64,000 bases of DNA from Bacteroidales bacterium (GTDB lineage: Bacteria; Bacteroidota; Bacteroidia; Bacteroidales; F082), in NCBI GenBank assembly GCA_017531225.1, contig JAFXLL010000014.1, forward strand, positions 221,190 to 285,189, given 5' to 3'. A program made the translations under genes and the position numbers. Below the pieces are notes generated by a model. The model was given only the letters and a program-made list of their open reading frames with translations, was not told the origin of the DNA and searched no databases. Below, piece by piece: positions 46,014-55,914 of the stretch (position 1 is its first letter; each line of letters begins with the position of its first letter).

Positions 46014-47462
46014 ATGACAGTCAGAACAAGATTTGCCCCGAGTCCGACGGGCTATATGCATATCGGCAACCTCAGAACCGCCTTGTATGCTTACCTTTTT
46101 GCCAAATCACAGCATGGAAAGTTTGTGCTCCGTATTGAGGACACCGACCAAAAACGCTATGTGGAAGATGCCACCCGCGTGATTTACGAGACGTTGGAAA
46201 CAGCCAACATACACCACGACGAAGGTCCAGATGTAGGCGGTGACTACGGTCCGTACGTCCAGAGCGAACGTAAGGCTATTTACAAGGAATACGCTATGAA
46301 GCTCATCGAGAAGGGCGCGGCTTATTATTGTTTCTGTGCCAAGACTGAGGAAGAAGACGAGGAGAATCCCGTGGTGAACGAGTGCCACTGCCGTGATTTG
46401 AGCGCTGAGGAAGTGCAGAAAAACTTAGCCGAGGGCAAGTCGTACGTGATTCGTCAGAAGGTGCCGCATGAGGGTACCACTACCTTCAACGATCTGGTTT
46501 ATGGCGAGATCACCGTGGAGAATGAAACGCTTGACGATCAGATTCTGCTGAAGAGCGATGGCATGCCGACCTATAACTTCGCCAATGTGGTTGACGATTA
46601 TTTGATGGGCATCACACACATCATCCGTGGTAGTGAGTATCTGTCATCAAATCCTAAGTATATCCTTCTGTATCAAGCCTTTGGTTGGGAAGTGCCATGC
46701 TATATCCACCTGCCTTTGATCAACGGAAAGAACCCTGACGGCACGGTGAGCAAGCTCTCGAAACGTCACGGTGCAGTGAGTTTCCAAGCTTTGGTGGAAG
46801 ACGGCTATCTGCCTGAAGCCATCATCAACTACATTGCTCTGTTGGGTTGGTCGCCGAAAAACGAGCGTGAGATCTTCACCATGGATGAGCTTTGCGAGGT
46901 GTTCTCAGTAGCAGGTTTGCACAAGAGCCCGGCTGTGTTCGACTACCAGAAACTGGACTGGGTGAATGCCCAACATATCCAAGCCATGCCATTTGAGAAG
47001 TTCTCGGCGATGGCATTTGACTATTCAGGCGTGAAGGGCACCTTCTTGGAGCAAAAATGGAACAAAGTGGCCACGCTGATGCAGCCTCGTATCAACAAGT
47101 TCACGGAGATTCCTGAGAAGCTGAAGTTCCTCTATGAGGTGGCTCCTTATGATGTTGAGCTGTACATCAACAAGAAGAACAAGTCGACATTGGAGAGCTC
47201 GGTTGAAATCTTGAAGATCACGATTGACGCTGTGAATCAGATCGATAAATGGGATGAGGAGACGCTGAGCGAGGCCTTTGGCAAGGTGGCGGCTGATCAC
47301 AACATCAAGTACGGTCCGTTGATGTGGCCCTCACGCATTGCCATGTCGGGACTGTTGGCTACGCCTGGCGGTTCCACCGACATCATGTATCTGATTGGCA
47401 AGGAAGAGACCTTGAAACGACTCAAGGCTGGATTGGAGTTTATTCAATCTAAGTTGGATTAA
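46014..47462 (+). CDS. gltX: Glutamate--tRNA ligase
   Basis: Charges tRNA-Glu. It has 482 residues from ATG 46014; an in-frame TTG 7 codons upstream overlaps the promoter and is rejected. The class I HIGH motif appears as HIGN (PSPTGYMHIGNLRTA) and the KMSKS loop as KLSKR (VSKLSKRHG), both common variants in this family. RIEDTD is present. A Cys/His cluster (CFC...CHC, about 110-130) sits where the zinc-containing insert is expected. A strong terminator follows at 47463-47496. Confidence 0.96.
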   Translation: MTVRTRFAPSPTGYMHIGNLRTALYAYLFAKSQHGKFVLRIEDTDQKRYVEDATRVIYETLETANIHHDEGPDVGGDYGPYVQSERKAIYKEYAMKLIEKGAAYYCFCAKTEEEDEENPVVNECHCRDLSAEEVQKNLAEGKSYVIRQKVPHEGTTTFNDLVYGEITVENETLDDQILLKSDGMPTYNFANVVDDYLMGITHIIRGSEYLSSNPKYILLYQAFGWEVPCYIHLPLINGKNPDGTVSKLSKRHGAVSFQALVEDGYLPEAIINYIALLGWSPKNEREIFTMDELCEVFSVAGLHKSPAVFDYQKLDWVNAQHIQAMPFEKFSAMAFDYSGVKGTFLEQKWNKVATLMQPRINKFTEIPEKLKFLYEVAPYDVELYINKKNKSTLESSVEILKITIDAVNQIDKWDEETLSEAFGKVAADHNIKYGPLMWPSRIAMSGLLATPGGSTDIMYLIGKEETLKRLKAGLEFIQSKLD

Positions 47463-47496
47463 AAAAAAGAGCTGGCCACGAGGTCAGCTCTTTTTG
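47463..47496 (+). terminator. Rho-independent terminator of gltX (possibly bidirectional)
   Basis: Stem AAGAGCTGGCC / GGTCAGCTCTT (47467-47477 and 47482-47492, one G-T pair), 4-base loop. The A-run before and T-run after allow use by the convergent lipoprotein gene as well. Confidence 0.88.
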
Positions 47497-47513
47497 TATG
47501 AGACTTTTCCGGA

Positions 47514-48395
47514 TTATTGATTGTATTCAAAATAGAGTGAAAACTGATAACTTGATTCCGGCTCGTACATGGTCATCATGGTGGGATAATTGCTGGAATC
47601 ATATTGATAGGTAGCCATCATGGATTCGCTGTCTGAATAACCGGATTCTGTAACAATAACCATAGTTGGGTTGTTTTGGAATAAGCCACCGCCGCCAGGT
47701 TGACCCAGGAGGAAACCATACAGGAAGCAGTTCTTATTGTCGTATTGGGCTGTGATGGAGATCATTTCGCCCATTCCAGAGGCGATGATTTGGGATACAT
47801 TGTCGTTTTGCCAAGTAAACTGGACATTGACGACGTAGGATTGGTCGTTGTTGCGTTGGGCCAGTTGCTTTTCAAATGCCACAAATGGTTCGCTTAGTTC
47901 TTTGGGAAGCAATGCCGAAAGCGGATCTAACAGAGCAGCTGCTTTGTAGAAGTAATCATCATAAACAGTGGCTGTCAGCATGTCTATTTTTTTGTCCTTA
48001 TAGGTGACGGCGCAGGTGCCAAGTATCATGTTCCCGTAGTAAAGATCAAGTCTGTCGAACAAATGGTCTTTTTCATTGTAATTATAGAGTAAGCTTACAT
48101 TGTACTGGTAACAATCGATACGGCTGATGCGTTTCTTGTCGTTATATTGGAAATTAATGATGAGTTCGGTATTGCCATTTTCGCCATAATTGTCAATGGA
48201 CTTCAATAGGTTGTCTTTGTCCCAGTTCCATTGTTGAACCAATGTTTTCGGGGAAGACCAATCCGATGATTGTTCGGAGTAATAGACTCTCGAAATCTGC
48301 TTCTTCACTGTGTTTTCTTCTTTCTTACAAGAAGTGAAAGGGATTAGAGCCAGGGTTCCCAAAACGATAAGTGCGAGCTTTGTTAATTTTTTCAT
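47514..48395 (-). CDS. Hypothetical lipoprotein
   Basis: 293 residues with a lipoprotein signal ending FTSC (Cys23) followed by KKEEN. The mature part is strand-rich with repeated short motifs of the type YNDKKRISRIDCY and YNEKDHLFDRLDLYY, like the RHS/YD-style or DUF4595-like lipoproteins of Bacteroidetes. No catalytic motif is seen. It is transcribed alone from the promoter at 48429-48436 and converges on gltX. Confidence 0.82.
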   Translation of the reverse strand: MKKLTKLALIVLGTLALIPFTSCKKEENTVKKQISRVYYSEQSSDWSSPKTLVQQWNWDKDNLLKSIDNYGENGNTELIINFQYNDKKRISRIDCYQYNVSLLYNYNEKDHLFDRLDLYYGNMILGTCAVTYKDKKIDMLTATVYDDYFYKAAALLDPLSALLPKELSEPFVAFEKQLAQRNNDQSYVVNVQFTWQNDNVSQIIASGMGEMISITAQYDNKNCFLYGFLLGQPGGGGLFQNNPTMVIVTESGYSDSESMMATYQYDSSNYPTMMTMYEPESSYQFSLYFEYNQ

Positions 48396-48428
48396 GTTGT
48401 AAATGTTTTATTAGTTGTTAACTTGATG

Positions 48429-48436
48429 CAAAAATA
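48429..48436 (-). promoter_or_regulatory. Bacteroidetes -7 element for the hypothetical lipoprotein
   Basis: On the minus strand it reads TATTTTTG (exact TAnnTTTG), 33 bases before the ATG at 48395. Confidence 0.5.
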
Positions 48437-48443
48437 AAAAAAA

Positions 48444-49790
48444 TCAAAAACCAATCAATTGTTTGTAATTAACTAAGTTAACTTGGTAATCGACACGGCT
48501 GTCGGTGAGTTCGTCGTAGCAGAGCTTGAGCATGGTTTGGGCTTCGAGAAGGTCCGACAGCGACACTAGTCCGGCCTCGTAATAGTCTTGTGTGATTTTC
48601 AGGTTTGCCTCAGCGTCGCTCAATGCTGTTTCGGCCATGCTGATACGCAGCCAGCTTTGTTGGAGGTTGAACCAAGCTTGGTTGGTCTGCAGCTCCATCA
48701 TCTCTGTATAGTTGCGACGGTCGTTCTCGGCGATTTCTGTGTCAAGATTATGCTTTTTCAGTTTGATGCTGGTTTTGTGCCAATCGGTGATGGGTACTTG
48801 CAACATGGCGAAGGCCGTAACGTTGGGTCTGGTATTGTCGAGGATAGTGTGGTAACTGGCACTGCCGCCTACCAACAGTGTGGGTAAGGCTTCGCCGAGG
48901 GTCATTTTCTTCTTTAGTGATTCGGCTTTTATGGAGAGGTCAAGCAGGTGCGATTCATTGCGTTGGGCAACGGCCCCTTTGGAGTCGTGATAGAAGGCGG
49001 TGGGTTCGGTGGGTTCAACGATGGAATCGGTTAGAATCATGGCTTGCCAATCGACGCCGATGAATTGTCCTAAAGCCATTTTCATCAGAGTGATGCCATC
49101 CTCCACTTTCTTTCGGTTCAGTCGGCTCTCATTTTTCTTGAGGGTGACTTTATATTGGTCTGTGGGCATCATCAGTCCCGCTTCGATGGCACCAGTGAGG
49201 TCTTTGTCCAAGGTGTCGAGCAGTTGGTCAAGTAGGTCGAGTGTGGTGATCTTCTCGTTCAGCGAAATGATTTGCCAATAGAGACATTCAACTTGCAGAC
49301 GGACTTCGTCAGCTTTTATGTCGGCTTGATATTCGGCGGCTTCAATGCCTAACGAAGCTAATTTGTTGCCGTTACGGATACGGCCTCCAGCGTAAACAGG
49401 TTCTATGGCCATGGCGCTGAACATGGTGCCGTCTTTGGCAAACGAGTAAGATTTCTTTAATCCCAAATTGACTCCATACTGGGCAAAGAAGTTATAGAGC
49501 GTTTGCCGAATCAAGGCGTTGTCGATGTCTTCGATGCCTACGGTTAGAAGGGGATTGGCTGATTCGAAGGCAAAGGCTTGGGCAGAGACTTTCGGGAAGT
49601 ATTCGGCTCGGGCTTCATTTTTGGTAGCACGGGCTTTCTGTATCTCCAACTGGCTGTTCTTCAATGGGATATTATTCTCCAAGGCCAAGTCGATGCAGTC
49701 TTGAACCGAAAGACGGAGCGTGTCAGGACCTTGGGCTTTCGCCAGGCTGGCAAGTAGAATGATCAATATGGTGAAGATGCTTTTTTTCAT
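48444..49790 (-). CDS. TolC-family outer-membrane efflux protein
   Basis: 448 residues, signal peptide ending near LAKA (about residue 19). It carries the outer-membrane efflux repeat of long helices (LSVQDCIDLALENNIPLKNSQLEI at the start of the mature part, and the second repeat ending LLEAQTMLKLCYDEL). It is the outer-membrane channel of the tripartite pump with the RND and MFP genes upstream. The start at 49790 overlaps the RND stop as ATGA; the frame runs upstream into the RND gene but has no signal there. Confidence 0.93.
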   Translation of the reverse strand: MKKSIFTILIILLASLAKAQGPDTLRLSVQDCIDLALENNIPLKNSQLEIQKARATKNEARAEYFPKVSAQAFAFESANPLLTVGIEDIDNALIRQTLYNFFAQYGVNLGLKKSYSFAKDGTMFSAMAIEPVYAGGRIRNGNKLASLGIEAAEYQADIKADEVRLQVECLYWQIISLNEKITTLDLLDQLLDTLDKDLTGAIEAGLMMPTDQYKVTLKKNESRLNRKKVEDGITLMKMALGQFIGVDWQAMILTDSIVEPTEPTAFYHDSKGAVAQRNESHLLDLSIKAESLKKKMTLGEALPTLLVGGSASYHTILDNTRPNVTAFAMLQVPITDWHKTSIKLKKHNLDTEIAENDRRNYTEMMELQTNQAWFNLQQSWLRISMAETALSDAEANLKITQDYYEAGLVSLSDLLEAQTMLKLCYDELTDSRVDYQVNLVNYKQLIGF

Positions 49791-52700
49791 ACGGTTTGTG
49801 GTTGTTGGTTTTTCTTGCTCCATCTGAAGATCTGCCAATACATGACTGGCATCACGGCAAGGATGATGACCATGGAGAGCACCACGCCGAAGCAGATGAC
49901 CACACCCATGGGCATCCATAGTGGGTTGCGGGTGATGATCATGGGGAGCACACCGAGGGCGGTGGTGGCTGAGGTGAGGAAGATGGGACGCATGCGTCGG
50001 CTACCGGCTTTCATGGCGGCTTCCTTAGCACTCATGCCTTCGTCCATACGGAGTGTTTCGGCGTATTCGTACATCACGATACCGTTGCGTACGATGATAC
50101 CGATAAGGCTGACGATACCTAACACGGAGGTCATGCCGAAGTCGAGGCCGAAGAGCCATTCACCGAAGAAAGCACCGAACATGCACAACGAGCTGGAACA
50201 CAGCGTCAGCAAGGCGAGGTTGACTTTTTTAAAGTAAGCCACCAAGAAGGCCAACAGCACCACGATGGCGGCTATCAGGCTTTTGAGGATTTGAGGGATG
50301 ACCATGGTGTTTAGCGAGGAGAGTCCGTCGTATTCGATACTCACGCCTTCAGGGAGATGAGGACGCACATTGGTGTTGATATAATGGTCGATCTTCTTCA
50401 TGGTTGCGGCTTGTGATTTCCAGAATTTCATATCGGCTGCAACGGTGATGGCGTTCTTGCCGTTTTGATGTGCAATTGTGGCGGCGTGCCAATCAGGACT
50501 GATGTCAGCCACTTGTCGCAAGGGCACATTGACACCAGGCATCATCGTGGGTATCACTTGATTTGCGACAGATTCATAGTCGTTGGGATCGTAGTTGGAC
50601 GAAGAATAGAGTTTGACGGGGATGCTGCGGTCGCCTTCCCAGATGGAGGTGAGAGGCATGCCCTTAAGGCTGCCTGCCAGATTGAGAGAGAGGATGCCTT
50701 TAGTGATGCCTAATCGTGCGCATTCCTCAGGTTTCATGGTCACTTTGACGGAAGGAAGAAATTCGTCGTAGTCGGAATGGACCCAACGAAGATCTTGGTT
50801 GAGGGTGAGCATATAGTCCTTGATCTGTTGGGCGACAGGAGCGGTTTTGGTGTAGTCGTCGCCGTAGACCATAATCTGGATGGGTGTCGACACCGCTTGA
50901 TAGTCCAGCTGGCGGAAACGTACGTGGGCCTCGGTGAAATAGTAAGAATATTTATCGTCCATCTCCTTTAAGAGCTCTTCGGTGGCTTTGTTGGAGGTGG
51001 TGTTGACGATGAGCTGTGATAAGTTGTTGGCAGGGATGCAAGGAGCGTAAGTCATGTGGAAACGCGGTGCTGTCTCTCCGATAAAGGCAGTCACTGATAC
51101 GACCCTTGAATCGGCAAGCATCATCTTTTGCAATGAGTCGCTGATGCGTGTGGTGGCTTCAAGGCTGCTGCCTTCGGGTAAGCGGATCTCCACAGCGAAG
51201 CTGTCACGCTCGGCGTTCGGCATCATCTGAACGTTGAGGGCAAGAAACATAAATACGCCAAGGACAATGGAGCCAACGCCCATGCCGATGGTGAAATGCG
51301 GGTGCTTGAAGCATAGGTTCTGAAGCTTGTCATAAAGACCTTGCAGGAAGCTGAAGAAGCGCCTCTGGGCACGCATGAAGCCGTTGCGATGGGGCCTGTC
51401 TTCCGGCTTGATGAACATGATTTCCAAGGATGGGATGACCAACATGGCATAAGCTAAAGAGGCCATCAGAGAGAACGCCACGGTCCATGGGAATAATTGG
51501 ACAAAATCGCCTAGAGGTCCTGTGATGATACGGGTCATGGGGAAGAACATGGTGGCGATGGCACCAGTGGCGATGAGCATGGGCATGAAAAGTTCCCTTG
51601 CACTGCTTACGGCGGCATGGAATGGCTCAACTCCTTGCTGTAGCTTTTCAATATAACCGTCAATGTTGATGATGGAGTCGTCGACGATCATGCCAAGCAC
51701 AACAATGAGAGCAGCTAAGGTGACGGTGTTTAACTCGATACCGAAAAGATACATCAGTCCGATGCTCATGGCGGTGCAGATAGGAAGACCGGAGCTTGCG
51801 ATAAGGGCGGTTCGAAAAGGGAAGAGTAGCAGCATGACGGCGATGACGACGATCATGGAGATGACTAGGTCACGCAGGAATGAGCTGACGGATCTCTGCA
51901 CTACCTTTGGCTGATCGGTGATACGGTACAGATGGACGCTGTCAGGTAAAGTGGATTTGAATTCTGAAAGGACTTTCTCGACCTCTTTTCCATAAGCTAC
52001 AATGTTAAAGCCCTTACGCATCTCAACAGAGATAATCAAGGCGTCGTTGCCGTTATAATTCACCACTTTTGACGGCGGTGCGAGGCGACGTTCAACTGTG
52101 GCTACGTCGCGCAAGCGGACCATGTTGCCAGTGGCGTCGGAATAGATGATCTGGTCTTCGATTTCTTTCTCTGAGACTATGGGGTTTTCTATGTGTAGGG
52201 GAAGGTCGAAGTTGGTGGATTCCATGGAGCCACTGGTGGTCAACAAGCCTTGCGATACGTATTGCATCATTAGGGTGTTGGGGCTGATGCCGAAATGAGA
52301 GAACCTTTCTTTGTCGACCGTGATAGCGATTTCCTCGGTTTGTTCACCAAGAACGCGGACATTGCCCGTTTCCGGGATGTCGCGCAGACGGCGGGTAAGG
52401 TAGTCGGTGTACTCATGCATCTCACGATAAGTCTTGTCGGCAGACTCCATGGCGATGAGCAGCGAAGAAGAGTTCCCGAAGTCGTCAATCACAGCAATTG
52501 CCAGTACTCCGGCGGGGAAGCTTAATGCTTTGGATTCGTTGATCTTGTTTCGGACCTTCATCCATGCTTGATTGGGGTCGCTCACATTCTGTTCAAGCAT
52601 TACAGTGATGTAACAGAAACCTTCCTTGGTAATGGAAAATGTCTTTTCTCGGTTTACTTCGGGGAGTGTGAACAGTAATTCTTCGAGGGGCTTGGTGAGT

Positions 52701-52903
52701 TGGGTTTCTACCTCTTCGGAGTTGGCGCCAGGGTAGATGCCTGCCACGATGCCTTGGGGATAGGCGAAAGCGGGGAACTCGTCCTTTTTCATGTCGACGA
52801 GGGCGTAAATGCCAAAGGCCACGATGACCAACACCACGACCCATACGATCTTCTGGTGCTGGATGCTACCTGCTATGATGCCTCTTGATTTAATCTTTTT
52901 CAT
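49787..52903 (-). CDS. RND-family efflux transporter (inner-membrane pump)
   Basis: 1038-residue proton-driven RND pump with 12 predicted helices: one near residue 20, a cluster at about 335-540 and another at about 860-1025, separated by two large periplasmic loops. The proton-relay Asp pair in helix 4 is present (GMIVDDSIINIDGY). It is grouped with an MFP lipoprotein and a TolC channel, so it should export small molecules across both membranes. Residues alone do not tell drugs from bile salts or metals; there is no Met/His cluster hinting at metal. Confidence 0.94.
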   Translation of the reverse strand: MKKIKSRGIIAGSIQHQKIVWVVVLVIVAFGIYALVDMKKDEFPAFAYPQGIVAGIYPGANSEEVETQLTKPLEELLFTLPEVNREKTFSITKEGFCYITVMLEQNVSDPNQAWMKVRNKINESKALSFPAGVLAIAVIDDFGNSSSLLIAMESADKTYREMHEYTDYLTRRLRDIPETGNVRVLGEQTEEIAITVDKERFSHFGISPNTLMMQYVSQGLLTTSGSMESTNFDLPLHIENPIVSEKEIEDQIIYSDATGNMVRLRDVATVERRLAPPSKVVNYNGNDALIISVEMRKGFNIVAYGKEVEKVLSEFKSTLPDSVHLYRITDQPKVVQRSVSSFLRDLVISMIVVIAVMLLLFPFRTALIASSGLPICTAMSIGLMYLFGIELNTVTLAALIVVLGMIVDDSIINIDGYIEKLQQGVEPFHAAVSSARELFMPMLIATGAIATMFFPMTRIITGPLGDFVQLFPWTVAFSLMASLAYAMLVIPSLEIMFIKPEDRPHRNGFMRAQRRFFSFLQGLYDKLQNLCFKHPHFTIGMGVGSIVLGVFMFLALNVQMMPNAERDSFAVEIRLPEGSSLEATTRISDSLQKMMLADSRVVSVTAFIGETAPRFHMTYAPCIPANNLSQLIVNTTSNKATEELLKEMDDKYSYYFTEAHVRFRQLDYQAVSTPIQIMVYGDDYTKTAPVAQQIKDYMLTLNQDLRWVHSDYDEFLPSVKVTMKPEECARLGITKGILSLNLAGSLKGMPLTSIWEGDRSIPVKLYSSSNYDPNDYESVANQVIPTMMPGVNVPLRQVADISPDWHAATIAHQNGKNAITVAADMKFWKSQAATMKKIDHYINTNVRPHLPEGVSIEYDGLSSLNTMVIPQILKSLIAAIVVLLAFLVAYFKKVNLALLTLCSSSLCMFGAFFGEWLFGLDFGMTSVLGIVSLIGIIVRNGIVMYEYAETLRMDEGMSAKEAAMKAGSRRMRPIFLTSATTALGVLPMIITRNPLWMPMGVVICFGVVLSMVIILAVMPVMYWQIFRWSKKNQQPQTV

Positions 52904-53936
52904 ATTCCGACACCTTCATTCCTTCGCTTATTTTCTGATAGCCTTCAACGATGACATGGTCGCCTTGACTTAATCCCTCGCTAACGATGACACCTTTGCC
53001 TGAATAGCCAGAAAGGGTGATGGATCTACGGGCGGCGCGTTCGTTATCCACAACCCACACGAACTTGCCTTCTTTGTTGATCAGAACGGCGTTGGCGGGG
53101 ATGATGATGCTTTTGCTGGCGTTTGAAGGCAGCTCTACCTTACCGATCATTCCTGGGCGGAGATCCTTGTCGGGATGACTGATGGTCACTTTTACGGGAT
53201 AGCTGTGGGTGAGCAAGGATGCGCTCATGCTTTTTTCCGTCACTTTGCCAGAATACCGACGGTTATCAAGGGCTGGGATAACGATTTCGGCCTCGTCTTC
53301 AACTTTTATCTGGGCGATTTCAGTTTCGGGAACAGAGATCTTAACGACGATGTCTTCGGTGTTGATGATTTTCATGATGGGCTTCAAGGGGACGGCGTTT
53401 TCACCGATGTGAGCATCGATAGTTGTTACGGTGCCGCTGATGGGTGCCGTGAGTGTGTTGTCCTGCATCATGGCTTGCGCCAGATCGAAGGCCGATTGCG
53501 CTTTCTCGAGGTTGGTTTCCATCTCTTTCCACTTGATTTCAGGAAGACTGCCATTGTCGTGCACTTTTTTGAGACGATCATAAGCATCTTTGGCTTGACT
53601 CAAAGTGGCTTGGGATGAACGGAGGGTGTTCTCTAAAGTGGGGGATGAGGCTTGCGCCAGCACTTGGCCTTTCCGGACTTGCTCTCCTTCTTTGACGTTG
53701 AGTTGTTGTAGCGTGCCGCCATATTTGAATGCTATGTCGATAGACAAGCCTTCTTCGAGATACCCTGGATAGCTGTTGTGAGCTGTACTGTTGACGGAAT
53801 CAATGCATTGGATGCCCACGGGGATGACGCGTTCCTCGGCGGGACCGCCTAAAAGTTTTTCCTTTAACTGCTGGGGATCTTCATGACAAGCGGTCAACAG
53901 TAAGGGTAATAGCCATATGATGTGTTTGGCTTTCAT
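52890..53936 (-). CDS. Efflux RND periplasmic adaptor (membrane fusion protein)
   Basis: 348-residue lipoprotein (LLLTAC, Cys17) of the HlyD/AcrA type that links the RND pump to TolC. The lipoyl halves flank a coiled-coil hairpin of about 60 residues (SSQATLSQAKDAYDRLKKVHDN region). The beta-barrel domain (PALDNRRYSGKVTEKSMSAS) and the membrane-proximal domain (IIPANAVLINKEGKFVWVV) follow. It overlaps the RND gene by 14 bases, an unusually long overlap that suggests tight coupling. Confidence 0.94.
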   Translation of the reverse strand: MKAKHIIWLLPLLLTACHEDPQQLKEKLLGGPAEERVIPVGIQCIDSVNSTAHNSYPGYLEEGLSIDIAFKYGGTLQQLNVKEGEQVRKGQVLAQASSPTLENTLRSSQATLSQAKDAYDRLKKVHDNGSLPEIKWKEMETNLEKAQSAFDLAQAMMQDNTLTAPISGTVTTIDAHIGENAVPLKPIMKIINTEDIVVKISVPETEIAQIKVEDEAEIVIPALDNRRYSGKVTEKSMSASLLTHSYPVKVTISHPDKDLRPGMIGKVELPSNASKSIIIPANAVLINKEGKFVWVVDNERAARRSITLSGYSGKGVIVSEGLSQGDHVIVEGYQKISEGMKVSEYEKD

Positions 53937-53950
53937 GCTTTTTTTGTGTT

Positions 53951-54466
53951 TTAGTTGCGGGTGGCGACCATATGGATGTTGTCACCTTGGATATTATAGA
54001 CGATGTTGGCAATAGAGGCAATACCGCTATAGACCATGTTGAATACAATGGTGTTGTCATCGTAGATACGGCCTTCGGCCTTAACATTGACGAAGCATCT
54101 GCTGCTTACATAAGAGTCAACGGAGATGGAGAGGCCGTTGCGCTGAAACTCGTTGAGCGTGATGGTTTGTCCATCACAGGTTCCATTGACTACGATGACT
54201 TCGTCGTTCATGTAGTTCATCACGACAACGACCGACTTTTCCCTCCTGTCCAGGGCGCGGATTTCGAGTTGTCCAATCTCGTTAGGTAGCGTGAAGTTGA
54301 AAGTGGGTGGAACGATGGATGGGCTAATGATAGGGGTTGTTCTTTGAACAGAAACTTCTCCTGATGATTTGAAGGAGTAATCGCCTTGGAAAGCATTGAT
54401 ACCGCTTTTTTGACAGGATACCATTGCCACGAGGCAACAAAGGATGCAAAAGATGCCTTTTTTCAT
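53951..54466 (-). CDS. Hypothetical lipoprotein in the efflux operon
   Basis: 171 residues with a lipoprotein signal ending MVSC (Cys18). The mature part is strand-rich, with an alternating pattern compatible with a small calycin-like or DUF4840-like barrel (VVVVMNYMNDEVIVVNGTCDG; YDDNTIVFNMVYSGI). No family is named with confidence. It lies between the DUF2147 gene (12-base gap) and the adaptor gene (14-base gap), so it is probably co-transcribed with the pump and may help its envelope function. Confidence 0.78.
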   Translation of the reverse strand: MKKGIFCILCCLVAMVSCQKSGINAFQGDYSFKSSGEVSVQRTTPIISPSIVPPTFNFTLPNEIGQLEIRALDRREKSVVVVMNYMNDEVIVVNGTCDGQTITLNEFQRNGLSISVDSYVSSRCFVNVKAEGRIYDDNTIVFNMVYSGIASIANIVYNIQGDNIHMVATRN

Positions 54467-54478
54467 GATATTTTGATG

Positions 54479-54913
54479 TTATTTCTTGCGTTTCCAGATT
54501 TGTGAACGTCCCAACAGGCCAGCCTTGTCAAGCGAGCCACGGAGTACCAATTCGTCGGTTTTGGCGTTGTAGCTCACTTTGCCGAAGTAGGTCTTCCCGC
54601 TTTCGGGATCGTAAACTTTGCCTTTGAGATGGCCTTTATGTTCTTTCATTTCGATGAAAAGCTGTGAGCCCACCACATGTTCGTAGCCCTTTGGGTATGG
54701 TGGTTCCGTAATGGAGTAGGTTCCGTCGGCGTTTTTGCTATACATGTTCAGCACGACACAGCTGTAGGTGCCATTATCTTCGGTGATTTGAACACATGAA
54801 GCCATGTCGCCGGTCTTGTCATCAAAAGTGTTCCAGAGGCCAAACATTTTATTGACTTGAGCATTGGTTGTCGCAGCAATGGCGAGTAACAGTACGATAA
54901 GGAGTTTTTTCAT
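54479..54913 (-). CDS. DUF2147-family secreted protein
   Basis: 144 residues with a signal peptide ending TTNA. It matches the DUF2147 pattern: GLWNTFDD near the start, then ITEPPYPKGYEHVVGSQLF, GKVYDPESGKTYFGKVS and a C-terminal GRSQIWKR. The family is common in Proteobacteria and Bacteroidetes and of unknown function, probably a small beta-barrel in the periplasm. It is the first gene of the five-gene unit ending in TolC, with the promoter at 54933-54940. Confidence 0.88.
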   Translation of the reverse strand: MKKLLIVLLLAIAATTNAQVNKMFGLWNTFDDKTGDMASCVQITEDNGTYSCVVLNMYSKNADGTYSITEPPYPKGYEHVVGSQLFIEMKEHKGHLKGKVYDPESGKTYFGKVSYNAKTDELVLRGSLDKAGLLGRSQIWKRKK

Positions 54914-54932
54914 GCTTTTTTGGATTTGGGTG

Positions 54933-54940
54933 CAAAGATA
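54933..54940 (-). promoter_or_regulatory. Bacteroidetes -7 element for the DUF2147/efflux operon
   Basis: On the minus strand it reads TATCTTTG (exact TAnnTTTG), 19 bases before the ATG at 54913. Confidence 0.6.
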
Positions 54941-54965
54941 ACACTAATTATCAATAAGAATTGTA

Positions 54966-54973
54966 TATATTTG
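54966..54973 (+). promoter_or_regulatory. Bacteroidetes -7 element for the tandem-domain lipoprotein
   Basis: TATATTTG, an exact TAnnTTTG match, 31 bases before the ATG at 55005. It is divergent from the efflux promoter. Confidence 0.6.
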
Positions 54974-55004
54974 CACCTAAACAACAACGTAACCATAATC
55001 GACC

Positions 55005-55787
55005 ATGAAAAAAGCATTAGTTCTTTTGGCCATCGTAGCCATAGCTTTCACCTCCTGCAAGAAGGACGTCATCAACCTTAAAGAGAAGATTATCGGGAAG
55101 TGGATGCTTGCCGAAATCAACGAGCGGGCCGTTACGACCAACGACAAGATGGTTTACACCTTCGTCTCCCCCACCAAAGCCTACATGAGTGCATCTTTCA
55201 CCAATAATCCGAATGCGTCAGCTGTATGGTCTGACAAAACAGAAGTCGATGTTGCCATCTCTGGCAATAAGATGACCGTCACCTCTCACCCCGATGAAAA
55301 CATGACGACGGTTGATGAGCTCACTGTCACCGCCATCAATAGCAGCGAGTTCAAGGCCGACTATAAGGTAACTGTGACGGAGGGTGGCAACGTTGCTTAT
55401 TCACGACAGGGTACCATGCGCTTCACCAAGCTCAATGTAGACTACAGCGATGCCATCCTCGGCAAGTGGGAGTGCACGGAGTTGACGGGCATCGAGACCT
55501 TCAACGATGCCAACGCCCGTCTGGAGTTCTACGGCGACGGCAACTACAACTACTGGTACAAGAACAGCAACAATGAGTGGGAAGCCGTCACCAACCGCGA
55601 GTACCAGAACTACTTCGTCGACGGCAAGCTGCTGGCCACCCGCTGGAAGAACATTGGCGAGACTGAGCTGCGCGAATGGTGGGAAGTTACCTCCATCAAA
55701 GGCAACCAGATGGTATGGACCGCTCTGCGCCAGAATGAGGACGGAACGACTGCCCGGCAGGGGATGAAGTGGGTAAAAGTCAACTAA
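55005..55787 (+). CDS. Lipoprotein with two tandem lipocalin-like domains
   Basis: 260 residues. The lipoprotein signal ends FTSC (Cys18) followed by KKD. Two similar halves each begin with a GKW motif (IIGKWMLAEINE near 29, ILGKWECTELTG near 149) and run as strands ending in a W/K-rich strand. This is the lipocalin-like or DUF5004-like layout often seen in Bacteroidetes surface lipoproteins. No ligand can be named. It is the last complete core gene before the dnaK remnant. Confidence 0.82.
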   Translation: MKKALVLLAIVAIAFTSCKKDVINLKEKIIGKWMLAEINERAVTTNDKMVYTFVSPTKAYMSASFTNNPNASAVWSDKTEVDVAISGNKMTVTSHPDENMTTVDELTVTAINSSEFKADYKVTVTEGGNVAYSRQGTMRFTKLNVDYSDAILGKWECTELTGIETFNDANARLEFYGDGNYNYWYKNSNNEWEAVTNREYQNYFVDGKLLATRWKNIGETELREWWEVTSIKGNQMVWTALRQNEDGTTARQGMKWVKVN

Positions 55788-55860
55788 TCGCATAATACAA
55801 TAAAACATCATTGGAGAAGTGGTTGGAGGGAGATGATAATTAAAAGATGAAAAACCATAA

Positions 55861-55897
55861 AAAAAAAGCGTGCAGCATTTAGATGTTGCACGCTTTT
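55861..55897 (-). terminator. Rho-independent terminator of dnaK (retained with the remnant)
   Basis: A 15-bp stem (55864-55878 with 55883-55897, one G-T pair, 4-base loop TTAG, core GCGTGCA/TGCACGC). On the minus strand it leads into the T-run complementary to the A-run before 55868. It lies 18 bases beyond the dnaK stop codon. Confidence 0.85.
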
Positions 55898-55914
55898 AGT
55901 GGATTAATAAAGGA